NCBI GenBank assembly: GCA_017419165.1
Contig: JAFOLW010000071.1
Coordinates: forward strand, 30,062 to 94,061
Source: Erysipelotrichaceae bacterium
Lineage (GTDB): Bacteria > Bacillota_I > Bacilli_A > Erysipelotrichales > Erysipelotrichaceae
Length of the DNA stretch: 64,000 bases
Direction of reading: 5' to 3'
The notes under the pieces are model-generated. The model saw only the letters and a list, made by a program, of their open reading frames with translations, searched no databases and was not told the DNA's origin. This document shows positions 18,308-31,452 of the stretch, one piece after another. Each line of letters begins with the position of its first letter. Position 1 is the first letter of the stretch. The translations under genes and the position numbers were made by a program.

Positions 18308-18323
18308 ACGGATGGTGTATAGT
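18295..18323 (+). promoter_or_regulatory. hrcA-grpE-dnaK-dnaJ promoter
   Basis: A consensus TTGACA, a 17-bp spacer and TATAGT lie between the two CIRCE boxes. The start of transcription falls in CIRCE 2, so HrcA bound at either box should block it. Confidence 0.88.
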
Positions 18324-18327
18324 ATTT

Positions 18328-18354
18328 TTAGCAATGGAGGATCCAGAGTGCTAA
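18328..18354. promoter_or_regulatory. CIRCE operator 2
   Basis: TTAGCAATG-N9-GAGTGCTAA has a perfect right half and a weaker left half. It lies in the transcribed leader and abuts the AAAGGAGG Shine-Dalgarno of hrcA. Confidence 0.85.
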
Positions 18355-18367
18355 AGGAGGTGGCTGT

Positions 18368-19390
18368 ATGGCATTGACAAAAAGAATGGTCGACATTCTG
18401 AAAGCGATCGTTGATGAATTCGTATCGACTGCAGAACCGGTCGGTTCCAAAACTTTAGTCGATAAATACGGTCTGCCTTATTCCAGTGCGACGATCAGAA
18501 ACGATATGGCGACGCTGGAATCTCTGGGATATCTGGAGAAGCCGCATACATCGGCAGGGCGTATCCCGTCCAACAAAGGATATCAGTACTATTGCGAACA
18601 TCTGTTGAAGAAAGATATGGATGAGGAAGTCAAATATGCCTTATCCAACATCTTTGACCGGCGTTCGGCAAACATCGAGGATGCGATCAAGGAATCCTGC
18701 AAGATCGTATCGGAGATGACCAACCTTGCCTCGGGCATGTTGGGGCCGGATGCATCTAGTCAGACACTTGAACATATCAAGGTCTTCCAGATCGATCCGA
18801 AAACGGCGGTGTGTGTCTTCATCACCAACACCGGTTATACGGAAAACAAGACCTTCAATTTCCAGGATGCCGTCACGATCGAAGATATCCAGACATGTAC
18901 GGATATCCTCAACGACCGTCTGAGAGGGACGCCGATCCAAACGCTTCCGGAGAAGCTGGAATCCCTCAAGCCGGTCCTGACCAAGTCGGTGCAGCGTTTC
19001 GAGATGCTGTACAACGCGTTTGCCGGAGCCTTCGTGAAGTTTGCTTCGGAGACCTTGTATTTTGACGGCACATCGAACATGATGTACCAGCCGGAATATG
19101 CCGATATCGAGAAACTGAAGCAGCTGACGAAATTCTTCGATGATTCCAAGCTCTTCCGTTCTCTGGTCGATAAGCAGACCGGCGGAAATGAAGTCGTTGC
19201 CGTGACACCGAAAGGTACGGAACTGGTCTGGAAAGATGATATCGCGATCGTTTCCAGTGAGATCAGGATCTCGGACAATCCGAATGAAAATGCCCGCCTG
19301 ATGGTCGTCGGACCGCGGCGTATGGAATACAACCGGGTCGTCTCCCTCCTTGATTTCATCTCGAAAGAGATCGAAGATATGTTTCATTAG
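18368..19390 (+). CDS. hrcA: Heat-inducible transcription repressor HrcA
   Basis: HrcA binds CIRCE and is kept active by GroEL. The 340-residue product has an N-terminal winged helix ('AEPVGSKTLVDKYGLPYSSATIRNDMATLE', with recognition helix around SSATIRND, here cited in two parts) and a C-terminal GAF-like dimerisation domain. Family wording such as 'LEKPHTSAGRIPS' is present. It is the first gene of the dnaK operon and represses its own promoter through CIRCE 1 and 2. Confidence 0.97.
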   Translation: MALTKRMVDILKAIVDEFVSTAEPVGSKTLVDKYGLPYSSATIRNDMATLESLGYLEKPHTSAGRIPSNKGYQYYCEHLLKKDMDEEVKYALSNIFDRRSANIEDAIKESCKIVSEMTNLASGMLGPDASSQTLEHIKVFQIDPKTAVCVFITNTGYTENKTFNFQDAVTIEDIQTCTDILNDRLRGTPIQTLPEKLESLKPVLTKSVQRFEMLYNAFAGAFVKFASETLYFDGTSNMMYQPEYADIEKLKQLTKFFDDSKLFRSLVDKQTGGNEVVAVTPKGTELVWKDDIAIVSSEIRISDNPNENARLMVVGPRRMEYNRVVSLLDFISKEIEDMFH

Positions 19391-19401
19391 AAAGGAGCTT
19401 T

Positions 19402-21845
<2,444 letters not shown>

Positions 21846-21885
21846 TTCAAAGAAAGCATATTAATCAGATAGAAAGGGAGGTATT

Positions 21886-23022
21886 ATGGCTGATAAGCGC
21901 GATTATTACGAGGTCCTGGGAATCTCCAAGGGTGCGAGCGAAGATGAGATCAAAAAAGCTTATCGTAAGTTGGCTAAACAATATCACCCGGATGTGAACA
22001 AAGCCCCAGATGCCGAGGCAAAATTCAAAGAGATCAATGAAGCTTATGAAGTCCTGTCCGATCCGCAGAAGAAAGCGACGTATGACCAGTTCGGTCATGC
22101 GGGCATGGACGGATTCGCTCAAGGCGGCTATTCTTCGGGCTTTGGCGGAATGAATATGGATGATCTCGGAGACATCTTCTCAGACTTCTTCGGAGGAATG
22201 GGAGGATTCTCCGGATTCAATTTCGGCGGAAGTTCATCTTCCCGCCGGAGCGGACCGATCAAAGGGGACAACCGTTACATGTCCCTGGATATCGAGTTCC
22301 TCGATGCGGTCCACGGTGTCGACAAGATGATCAATCTTTCCGTCGACAAGACTTGTACGTATTGTGACGGAACGGGAGCGGCGACCCGCTCGGACATCGA
22401 GACCTGTCCGACCTGCCGCGGTTCGGGAAGAGTCATGCGGCAGTCCAGGACACCGTTCGGTGTCGTACAGCAGCAGTCAGTCTGTCCGGATTGTAAAGGC
22501 AGCGGAAAACGGATCAAGAAGATCTGTCCGCATTGCGGCGGACGCGGATATAACAGCGTCAAGGAACAGGTCGAAGTCACCATTCCCGCGGGAATCAGTT
22601 CCGGCCAGCAGGTACGCCTTGCCGGATATGGCGAACGCGGAGAGAACGGCGGACCCAACGGTGATCTGTATATCGAAGTCAGAGTCCGTCCGCACAAGTA
22701 CTTCCGCAGAGACGGCAACAATATCCATATCGCCGTGCCGATCTCGGCCGTCGATGCAACGCTGGGTACCATCGTAGATGTTCCGACCGCATATGGTGAT
22801 GTGGAACTCACCATCCCGGCAGGAACGCAGCCCGGCCAGCAGCTTCGTATCAAGGGTTACGGGGTCAAGGATCTTAGGACCAAGAACGTCGGTGATCAGT
22901 ACGTCGAAGTACAGATCGAGATCCCGAAGAAGCTGAGCAGGGAAGAAAAAGAACTCTATGAAAAACTTGCCAACCGGAAGAAGGAAGGCGTGTTTGAAAG
23001 ATTCAAGAAAACTTTTAAGTAG
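21886..23022 (+). CDS. dnaJ: Chaperone DnaJ (Hsp40, type I)
   Basis: DnaJ delivers substrates to DnaK and stimulates its ATPase. The 378-residue product has a J domain with HPD in 'YHPDVNKAP', a Gly/Phe-rich linker at about 75-115, and four zinc motifs ([32 protein letters not shown]). C-terminal beta domains follow. AAAGGGAGG precedes the ATG. It ends the hrcA operon; a palindrome at 23013-23038 follows but has no T-run. Confidence 0.98.
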   Translation: MADKRDYYEVLGISKGASEDEIKKAYRKLAKQYHPDVNKAPDAEAKFKEINEAYEVLSDPQKKATYDQFGHAGMDGFAQGGYSSGFGGMNMDDLGDIFSDFFGGMGGFSGFNFGGSSSSRRSGPIKGDNRYMSLDIEFLDAVHGVDKMINLSVDKTCTYCDGTGAATRSDIETCPTCRGSGRVMRQSRTPFGVVQQQSVCPDCKGSGKRIKKICPHCGGRGYNSVKEQVEVTIPAGISSGQQVRLAGYGERGENGGPNGDLYIEVRVRPHKYFRRDGNNIHIAVPISAVDATLGTIVDVPTAYGDVELTIPAGTQPGQQLRIKGYGVKDLRTKNVGDQYVEVQIEIPKKLSREEKELYEKLANRKKEGVFERFKKTFK

Positions 23023-23050
23023 GGTGACCTACTTAAAAATTTAGTTAGCA

Positions 23051-23077
23051 TTAGCACTCGAAGATAATAAGTGCTAA
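23051..23077. promoter_or_regulatory. CIRCE operator 3, upstream of clpB
   Basis: TTAGCACTC-N9-AAGTGCTAA has a perfect left half and one mismatch on the right. It ends 2 nt before the clpB Shine-Dalgarno AGGAGGG, so HrcA should also control clpB. Confidence 0.92.
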
Positions 23078-23091
23078 AAGGAGGGCAAGAT

Positions 23092-25644
<2,553 letters not shown>

Positions 25645-25649
25645 ACATA

Positions 25650-25675
25650 AAAAGGCTGCTGCGGCAGCCTTTTTT
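25650..25675 (+). terminator. clpB terminator
   Basis: AAGGCTGC/GCAGCCTT around TGCG is followed by further T residues. It lies 7 nt after the clpB stop. Confidence 0.9.
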
Positions 25676-25679
25676 GCTG

Positions 25680-25703
25680 AAAAAAAGAACTCAAGCGAGT
25701 TCT
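25680..25703 (-). terminator. csp terminator
   Basis: On the minus strand AGAACTC and GAGTTCT pair around GCTT, followed by a run of T. Confidence 0.85.
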
Positions 25704-25722
25704 AGTTTCTTCCGGATCAAGT

Positions 25723-25920
25723 TCAGATCTTTTTAACGTTTGCTGCCTGAGGGCCTTTCGGACCATCGTTGACGTCGTATTCAACTCTCTGATCTTCATC
25801 TAAAGTTTTGAAGCCATCTACCTGAATTGCTGAGAAATGTACGAATACTTCTTTGCCGTCATCTCCAGTAATAAAGCCATAACCCTTAGCGGCGTTGAAC
25901 CACTTAACCTTACCTGTCAT
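25723..25920 (-). CDS. csp: Cold-shock protein, CspA/CspB family
   Basis: This 65-residue single OB-fold protein binds single-stranded RNA and melts mRNA structure. RNP1 'KGYGFITGD' and RNP2 'VFVHFSAI' are both present, and the start '[13 protein letters not shown]' is the family form. The ATG at 25920 follows AAAGGGG; upstream in-frame codons do not fit the family. The leader is about 33 nt, much shorter than that of E. coli cspA. Confidence 0.96.
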   Translation of the reverse strand: MTGKVKWFNAAKGYGFITGDDGKEVFVHFSAIQVDGFKTLDEDQRVEYDVNDGPKGPQAANVKKI

Positions 25921-25960
25921 ACAATCCCCTTTACTAGCAAAAAAATCTATATGCAATTTA

Positions 25961-25989
25961 ATCTTAGAATAATTTACAATTGAATTCAA
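25961..25989 (-). promoter_or_regulatory. csp promoter
   Basis: On the minus strand TTGAAT, a 17-bp spacer and TAAGAT lie upstream of csp. Confidence 0.6.
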
Positions 25990-26006
25990 TTATTTTCATG
26001 GAAAAA

Positions 26007-26029
26007 GTACCATCTAGTATAAATGGTAC
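26007..26029. promoter_or_regulatory. Candidate operator, GTACCAT inverted repeat
   Basis: The two 7-bp arms are perfect and flank a TATAAA that could be a -10 box. The binding protein is unknown; this is an inference from symmetry and position only. Confidence 0.35.
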
Positions 26030-26220
26030 CGGTCGTATCAGCGATGATGAAAAGCCATTTTGATACTTGACGGTTTTTTTGCAGTCCGTTTTCGGTTCCG
26101 GATGGTACTGAAAAGAAGATTCCATATGGTCTTAAGCGTTCCGTCCTGCCGCATTTCTTGAATATAATGAAAATAGAAGAAAGACTGAAATCAAAAAAAC
26201 AGATCAGTGAAAGGAGCTTT

Positions 26221-27708
26221 ATGAGCCGAAAAGATTTTCAAGACATGATCGCTTATGAGATCTATCCGACTTCTTTTTTTGACAGCAACGATGACGGGAC
26301 CGGTGACCTCAATGGCATCAGGGACAAGCTGTATCATATCAGGGATATGGGATTCAATACGGTCTGGATCAACCCGTTTTATGTTTCCCCGTTCAAAGAC
26401 GGCGGTTATGATGTCGAGGATTTCTTCGATGTCGACCCGCGTTTCGGTACCTTGAAGGATTTTGATGAGCTGATCAAAGAAGCTCACGGTATGGGCCTCA
26501 GGATCCTGCTGGATCTGGTCGCCGGGCACAGTGCTCTCAGCAATCCGGATTTTCTGAAAAGCGCAAAAGCGCAAAGAAACGAATACAGCGACCTGTTCAT
26601 CTGGAACGACAATCCCTGGCAAAAAGGGGAGAACCTGATCTCGGGGATGTTCGACCGTCATGGCTGCTATATGGTCAATTTCTTCGCTCATCAGCCGGCG
26701 TTCAATTACGGTTTCAAGAAGATCGATCAGCCTTCCTGGCAGATGTCGTATAAGGATCAAAGGACTTTCAAGGCTAGAGAATATCTTTTGAAAGTGATGC
26801 GCTTCTGGCTGCAGCGCGGCGCAGACGGTTTCCGGGTCGATATGGCGGACTCGTTAGTGAAAAACGACGATGACAAGGCGGCGACCATTGAGGTGTGGAA
26901 CGATCTGTTCGCCCGGATCCGCAAAGATTATCCCGAAGTTTTCTTCGTTTCCGAATGGTCGGATCCGAAACGTTCGTTCAAAGCCGGTTTCGATGCCGAC
27001 TTTGTACTGGATCACTGGGACAATTTCTATCACCGCTTTTTCCGAAGCAATGAACACAGCAGAGGAACATCGGTCATTCATGGTGACGGGGATGTGTCTT
27101 TTGCCTTGAACGATATGAGGGAACGCTTTTCGGCAGCCGAAGAGAGCGGTGCCTATCTGTCTTTGATCAGCGGCAATCACGATACACCGCGTATCGCCGA
27201 TCATCTTGATGAACGGGAATTGAGGATCTTCTATCTGTTCCTGTTCGCTCTGCCGGGGATACCTTTCCTTCTGTACGGTGACGAGCTCGGTATGAAGACA
27301 TCCGATCTTCCTTCCAAAGACGGCGGTTATCAAAGGACCGGCACCCGCATTCCGATGATCTGGGATGACAGCGAGCCGTATCACGGTTTTTCAAAAACGG
27401 AGCCGTATCTGCCGTTCAGCGAAGAAAACAAAGTATCGCTCGAGCAGGCGGTGAACGATGAAAACTCTTTGTATCACTTCCTTAAGAAACTGATCGCTTT
27501 GCGTAAGCAGATCCCGGATCTTAGAGATCCCCATCTGCCGATCGAAGAGAAGGACAGGATCTTCCGTTTCGAAAGGGGAGGTCTCGATCTGATCATCAAC
27601 CTTTCAAAGAAAACTTATCCGTATCAGGGCGAAAAGATCATTGCAACGGAAGATTTTGATGCGGATCTTCCTTCCGGCGCAGCTGTACTGCTAAAAAGGA
27701 GGGCTTGA
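26221..27708 (+). CDS. Cytosolic GH13 alpha-glycosidase/alpha-amylase family enzyme
   Basis: The 495-residue product has no signal peptide and carries the GH13 catalytic set: 'GFRVDMAD' with nucleophile Asp207, 'FVSEWSD' with acid/base Glu245 and 'SGNHDTP' with Asp321. Region I reads 'LLDLVAGHSA', keeping the His but replacing the usual Asn. It resembles enzymes acting on malto-oligosaccharides, trehalose or related alpha-glucosides; the exact substrate cannot be read. AAAGGAGCTTT decides the start at 26221. It stands alone between its leader and the S66 peptidase gene. Confidence 0.88.
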   Translation: MSRKDFQDMIAYEIYPTSFFDSNDDGTGDLNGIRDKLYHIRDMGFNTVWINPFYVSPFKDGGYDVEDFFDVDPRFGTLKDFDELIKEAHGMGLRILLDLVAGHSALSNPDFLKSAKAQRNEYSDLFIWNDNPWQKGENLISGMFDRHGCYMVNFFAHQPAFNYGFKKIDQPSWQMSYKDQRTFKAREYLLKVMRFWLQRGADGFRVDMADSLVKNDDDKAATIEVWNDLFARIRKDYPEVFFVSEWSDPKRSFKAGFDADFVLDHWDNFYHRFFRSNEHSRGTSVIHGDGDVSFALNDMRERFSAAEESGAYLSLISGNHDTPRIADHLDERELRIFYLFLFALPGIPFLLYGDELGMKTSDLPSKDGGYQRTGTRIPMIWDDSEPYHGFSKTEPYLPFSEENKVSLEQAVNDENSLYHFLKKLIALRKQIPDLRDPHLPIEEKDRIFRFERGGLDLIINLSKKTYPYQGEKIIATEDFDADLPSGAAVLLKRRA

Positions 27709-27720
27709 GATCTGCGTTTT

Positions 27721-27749
27721 TTGACGGGTTTAAAAAGGTCTCATATAAT
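27721..27749 (+). promoter_or_regulatory. Promoter of the S66 peptidase gene (leaderless geometry)
   Basis: TTGACG, a 17-bp spacer and TATAAT are followed by TGAATC and ATG at 27756. This is the strongest complete promoter among the leaderless candidates and fixes the expected mRNA start at the ATG. Confidence 0.82.
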
Positions 27750-27755
27750 TGAATC

Positions 27756-28736
27756 ATGTACTATCCGAAATTTATAAAAAAAGGCGACACGATCGGTATC
27801 TGCGCTCCGAGTGCCGGTGTCGGAAAGAAACTCGAAGAATTTGAACTGTCCAATGAAGTGCTTGCCGCACACGGTTACGGTGTCAAAGAGACGGCTTCCG
27901 TCCGCGTGAACAACGAACGCTCGGCAAGTGCCCGCAAGCGGGCGAAGGAACTCGATGAGCTGATCTGTGATCCGGATGTCGATGCCATCCTTTGCGCAGC
28001 CGGCGGAGACTTCATGCTGGAAATGATGCCGTATGTCGATCTCGCCCATATCAAAGAGAATCCCAAATGGATCTCCGGCATGTCCGATCCGACCAATCTG
28101 CTGTTCACGGTGACGACGATGCTCGATATCGCGACATTTTACGGGACCAACGGCGCCGGTTTCACTTTCGCGAAGAGGCGTCCGCAGTCGACGTTCTTCT
28201 CTTATCTGGAGGGCTCTCTGATCAGGCAGCATTCCTATAAGCGCTACCAGACGTTCTTGGACATCATCACGGAAAACAAGGTCTATCATCCGGTGGAATG
28301 GATATGTAAAAAGGAAGAGATCGAACTGAAGGGAAGGCTGATCGGCGGCTGTGTGGAATGCATCGAAAAGCTGATCGGTACGAAATTCGATCACACATCG
28401 CAGTTCCTGGAACGATATAAAGATGATGGTATCATCTGGTACTTCGATATCTTCAACATGTCATCCTACAATTTCTATCTGACACTTTTACAGTTTGAGA
28501 ATGCCGGATGGTTCCGCTATTGCAAAGGCGTACTGATCGGCCGGGTCGCTTTCCCGAATGTCGAAGACAAAAAACTGGATTATATCAAAGCGGCGGACAA
28601 GGTACTGAAGAAGATCCCGCATATCTGTGAGATGGACATCGGCCATACCGATCCGTCGATGACACTGATCAACGGTGCTTTGATCGATGTCCGCTATAAG
28701 AAGGGGAAAGGATCCGTATCATTCAAATTAAAATAG
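27756..28736 (+). CDS. S66 family peptidase (LD-carboxypeptidase / MccF type)
   Basis: This family cleaves L,D-bonds in murein tripeptides or inactivates microcin C-like peptide-nucleotides. The 326-residue product shows the nucleophile Ser110 in 'ISGMSDPTNLL', Glu in 'LIGGCVECIEKL' and His in 'IGHTDPSM', the Ser-Glu-His triad. The start 'GDTIGICAPSAG' is characteristic. There is no signal peptide, so action is cytosolic. MccF and LdcA subgroups cannot be resolved by eye, though the segment between strands suits MccF. Confidence 0.88.
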   Translation: MYYPKFIKKGDTIGICAPSAGVGKKLEEFELSNEVLAAHGYGVKETASVRVNNERSASARKRAKELDELICDPDVDAILCAAGGDFMLEMMPYVDLAHIKENPKWISGMSDPTNLLFTVTTMLDIATFYGTNGAGFTFAKRRPQSTFFSYLEGSLIRQHSYKRYQTFLDIITENKVYHPVEWICKKEEIELKGRLIGGCVECIEKLIGTKFDHTSQFLERYKDDGIIWYFDIFNMSSYNFYLTLLQFENAGWFRYCKGVLIGRVAFPNVEDKKLDYIKAADKVLKKIPHICEMDIGHTDPSMTLINGALIDVRYKKGKGSVSFKLK

Positions 28737-28756
28737 GACTTTACAGTCCTATTTTT
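28731..28756. terminator. Bidirectional terminator between S66 peptidase and aldolase genes
   Basis: AAATAGGACT pairs with AGTCCTATTT around TTAC, followed by T residues. The TAG of the plus-strand gene is inside the stem, and the minus-strand TAA directly abuts it. Confidence 0.9.
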
Positions 28757-29792
28757 AATCTTCATTGACATACATGACCAGGTCATTGTAGAAGTCCTGG
28801 ATCGCCGCTTTTTGCGTCGCCCAGGAACAGACGAAGCGCACGATGGTGTGGTCTTTGTCATACGGTCCCCATTCGGTGACGGTATAGTTGGACTTGATCT
28901 TCTCCAAGACCCGGTTTTCCAGGATCGGGAAGATCTGGTTGGTCGAAGAGTCGATGTACATCGGGATGGAAAACTGCCGGAAGATGTATTTGAGTGCCTG
29001 CGCCATGATGTCGGCATTCCTTGCGTTGTCCAGATACGCTCTGGCTTTGTCCCGGAACAAGGCGATGAACTGAACGCCGATCAGCCGTCCTTTCGCCAGC
29101 ATCGAACAGTGCTGCTTGATCAGATAGCGGAAATCCGGTTTGAGTTCGTCGTTTTTGATGACCAGCGCCTCACCCAGCCAGGCACCGTTTTTCGTACCGC
29201 CGATATAGAAGATGTCCGTCAGATCGCAGATGTCCTTGAAGCTGAGGTCGTTGCCGGTCGCGACTAAGGCATTGCCCAGTCTTGCGCCGTCGAGATAGAG
29301 ATAAAGGCCGTATTCTTTGCAGACTTCCGAGATCGCAGTCAGTTCTTTCTTGGTATATATGGTGCCCAGTTCCGTCGCATCGGAGATGAAGACCATCTTC
29401 GGTCTGACTTTGTGTTCATCGGTATGATCGGCCATGACGTCCCTGATCTCCTGCGGGAGGATCTTTCCGTTTTTCCCTTTGACGGCGATGATCTTGTGTC
29501 CGGTCGCTTCCACGGCACCGGTCTCATGGGCGTTGATATGCCCGGATTCACAGGAGATGACGGCTTCATGTGCCCGCAGTGTCGAGATCGCCAGGACATT
29601 GCAAGGTGTTCCGCCTGTGATGAAATGGACATCGACATCATCGTGTTCGATGACCTGTTTGATCAGATCGGCAGCCGCCAGACTGTACTCGTCGACCCCA
29701 TAGCCGGCGGATTGGACATCGTTGGTCTCGATCAAAGCTTTCAGTACTTTGGGGCAGGCGCCTTCGGAGTAATCGTTCGCAAATGAATACAT
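28755..29792 (-). CDS. ltaE: Threonine aldolase / beta-eliminating lyase family PLP enzyme
   Basis: Low-specificity threonine aldolase splits threonine and allo-threonine into glycine and acetaldehyde. The 345-residue product starts 'MYSFANDYSEGACPKVL', has 'GGTPCNVLAI', 'YLDGARLGNAL' (PLP Asp) and the PLP Lys in 'FYIGGTKNGAWLGE'. GAAGGA lies before the ATG. It follows the CRP-like regulator gene by 16 nt on the same strand and is probably cotranscribed. Exact substrate is inferred. Confidence 0.9.
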   Translation of the reverse strand: MYSFANDYSEGACPKVLKALIETNDVQSAGYGVDEYSLAAADLIKQVIEHDDVDVHFITGGTPCNVLAISTLRAHEAVISCESGHINAHETGAVEATGHKIIAVKGKNGKILPQEIRDVMADHTDEHKVRPKMVFISDATELGTIYTKKELTAISEVCKEYGLYLYLDGARLGNALVATGNDLSFKDICDLTDIFYIGGTKNGAWLGEALVIKNDELKPDFRYLIKQHCSMLAKGRLIGVQFIALFRDKARAYLDNARNADIMAQALKYIFRQFSIPMYIDSSTNQIFPILENRVLEKIKSNYTVTEWGPYDKDHTIVRFVCSWATQKAAIQDFYNDLVMYVNED

Positions 29793-29808
29793 AGCTCGTT
29801 CCTTCTTT

Positions 29809-30390
29809 CTATATCAGTCGGATAACATCATCTTCTTTGATTATACGCTTTTCTTTTGTTAACTTGCTTAACAAGCGGGACAAAGTCTCCCGGGAGAGAA
29901 AAAGCTGCTTTGACAAAGCGGAGACGGAAGTGAAGCGGATGCGGCCGGAATGTTCATGCAGATAGTAGAACAGTCTCTCCTGTGCGGAATCGATCGACAA
30001 AAGACGGATCTGAAAATGAAGATCTTTTCCGGCATCGGACTGTATCTTGAGATACTCTTTTAGAAACAGCGGGTCGTCACTCATCAGTCCGAGCAGTTCT
30101 TCTTCCCTGATCAGCAGCACTTCGCTGTTTTCTGCAGCCAGGACATCGCCTTTGTAGAACGGATCCGAGGAAAACAGCAGGTTATTTCCGAACATATCGT
30201 TTTGTTCCAGCGTGTTGTAGATGATCTGTGTCCCGTTCTCAAGAAATGAGGTGATGATCAAAGAACCGTGAAGGACGATGCCGATCTCACGGCACCGTTG
30301 ACCTTCGCGAAACAGGACTTCATTTTTCTGAAGTTTCTTTGCGGTCAGTTCTTTTTTCTCTTTTTCACTCAGATATGTCAGCAGTTTCAT
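29809..30390 (-). CDS. CRP/FNR-family transcription regulator
   Basis: The 193-residue product has an N-terminal cyclic-nucleotide-binding-type beta barrel and a C-terminal winged helix with recognition helix 'SRETLSRLLSKL', which keeps the Arg, Glu and Arg that contact TGTGA in E. coli CRP. The N-terminus lacks the four cysteines of FNR, so an Fe-S oxygen sensor is unlikely. A perfect TGTGAT-N4-ATCACA lies 4 nt before its start codon, in the gap to the divergent uptake genes. The ligand is unknown. Confidence 0.88.
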   Translation of the reverse strand: MKLLTYLSEKEKKELTAKKLQKNEVLFREGQRCREIGIVLHGSLIITSFLENGTQIIYNTLEQNDMFGNNLLFSSDPFYKGDVLAAENSEVLLIREEELLGLMSDDPLFLKEYLKIQSDAGKDLHFQIRLLSIDSAQERLFYYLHEHSGRIRFTSVSALSKQLFLSRETLSRLLSKLTKEKRIIKEDDVIRLI

Positions 30391-30394
30391 AATG

Positions 30395-30410
30395 TGTGAT
30401 CCAAATCACA
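30395..30410. promoter_or_regulatory. CRP-type operator
   Basis: TGTGATCCAAATCACA is a perfect 6-4-6 inverted repeat matching TGTGA-N6-TCACA. Its centre lies 41.5 bp before the start predicted from TATAAT at 30432-30437, the class II activator position. It also covers the region just upstream of the regulator's own ATG. Confidence 0.8.
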
Positions 30411-30431
30411 TATTTTCCTGTTTTTATTATA

Positions 30432-30437
30432 TATAAT
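30432..30437 (+). promoter_or_regulatory. -10 box of the lipoprotein/permease operon
   Basis: TATAAT has only CATATT at the -35 position, as expected for an activator-dependent promoter. GAGGT follows before the ATG. Confidence 0.65.
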
Positions 30438-30459
30438 ATTCATCTGTGAGGTAAATGAA

Positions 30460-31452
30460 ATGAAAAAGTTATTATTCGTATTATCCATCCTGCTTCTGCT
30501 TTGCGGCTGTGCCGCCGGCAAACAGGACGTTGCAGAAGTAAAAGAAGAACAGCCCGCGCAGGAAGAGACTGCAGTCGATCTTTCCGCTTTGACCATCGTC
30601 ACCCCGAAAGGTGCTCCGGTCCTGGCTTTCTATGATCAGATCGAAAATCCGAATTACAGCAGAGTCACGGCAGATGCCATCTCCGCACTTTGGACGGGCG
30701 ATGCTTCTCCGGATGTCCTGGTCGTCGATCTGACCAGCGGCATCAAAGCGATCAAAAACGGTGCCGGCTACAAACTCGGTGCCATCATAACATTCGGCAA
30801 TTTCTATCTCGCTTCCACCGGCAACGATGAAAACGATACGATGGATGCCGACGACAAGATCGTGCTGTTCGGCAATGAGAACATGCTTCCGAACAAGCTC
30901 TGGCATTATCTTTACGGGGAAGACTATGATGCATCTTTACTGTATGCGGCAGATGCGCAGCAGGCAGCAGCGGCTCTGGCCAGCGGCAATTTCTCCGACG
31001 GAACGGCCGTCGATTACGTTTTCCTGGCTCAGCCGGCACTCTTCGCTTCTTTGAGCAAGAATGAGAAGGCGAAAGTCTTTGCCGACATCCAGGAAGAATA
31101 CAAGAACAAGTCCTCGCTCGACATGATCCAGGCAGCCGTCTTCATCAAAGATAGTGTCGACGCCAAGACCGGTGCGGCATTCCTGGATCAGTTAAGTGCC
31201 TCGATCGCTTCGGCGATCGCCGATCCGGAACTTGTCCAGTCCGGCTTAGGCCTCTATTCGGGCGATGAAGCGGTAGCTCAGTATGGCTTCAACCCGAACG
31301 TCGTCGTCAATGTCTTCAAACAGAAGAACGCTTTGGGCAACAATGCGATGGGTCTGGGCTTTGCCAGAGCGATCGACATCAAGACGGATATCGACGCTTT
31401 CCTTTCGATCTTCGGAATCGATGCAACAGGTGAAGAGATCTATTTCCAATAA
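30460..31452 (+). CDS. NMT1/SsuA-like solute-binding lipoprotein
   Basis: The signal peptide ends in lipobox 'LCGC', so the protein is anchored outside the membrane. The mature 310 residues resemble periplasmic binding proteins of the NitT/TauT class: 'LTIVTPKGAPVLAFYDQI', 'SPDVLVVDLTSGIKAIKNG' and 'GADQL'-like hinge text are loosely recognisable. The next gene is a matching permease. Substrates of this class include sulfonates, nitrate and thiamine precursors; none can be assigned. Expression is likely activated by the divergent CRP-like protein. Confidence 0.7.
   Translation: MKKLLFVLSILLLLCGCAAGKQDVAEVKEEQPAQEETAVDLSALTIVTPKGAPVLAFYDQIENPNYSRVTADAISALWTGDASPDVLVVDLTSGIKAIKNGAGYKLGAIITFGNFYLASTGNDENDTMDADDKIVLFGNENMLPNKLWHYLYGEDYDASLLYAADAQQAAAALASGNFSDGTAVDYVFLAQPALFASLSKNEKAKVFADIQEEYKNKSSLDMIQAAVFIKDSVDAKTGAAFLDQLSASIASAIADPELVQSGLGLYSGDEAVAQYGFNPNVVVNVFKQKNALGNNAMGLGFARAIDIKTDIDAFLSIFGIDATGEEIYFQ

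Larger units (their letters stand above)
25921..26220. other. 300-bp divergent intergenic region csp / GH13 gene
   Basis: This is the longest gene-free stretch of the window. It holds the csp leader and promoter on the minus strand. On the plus strand there is a perfect inverted repeat GTACCAT-N9-ATGGTAC (26007-26029) over a TATAAA, and a later TATAAT at about 26162-26167, roughly 55 nt before the GH13 start. A third ATGGTAC half-site lies near 26103. No RNA gene was recognised. Confidence 0.5.

Noticed and set aside
23013..23038. Palindrome after dnaJ as a terminator
   Set aside because: TTTTAAGTAGG/CCTACTTAAAA is perfect but has no following T-run, and clpB may be partly read through from the dnaK operon.
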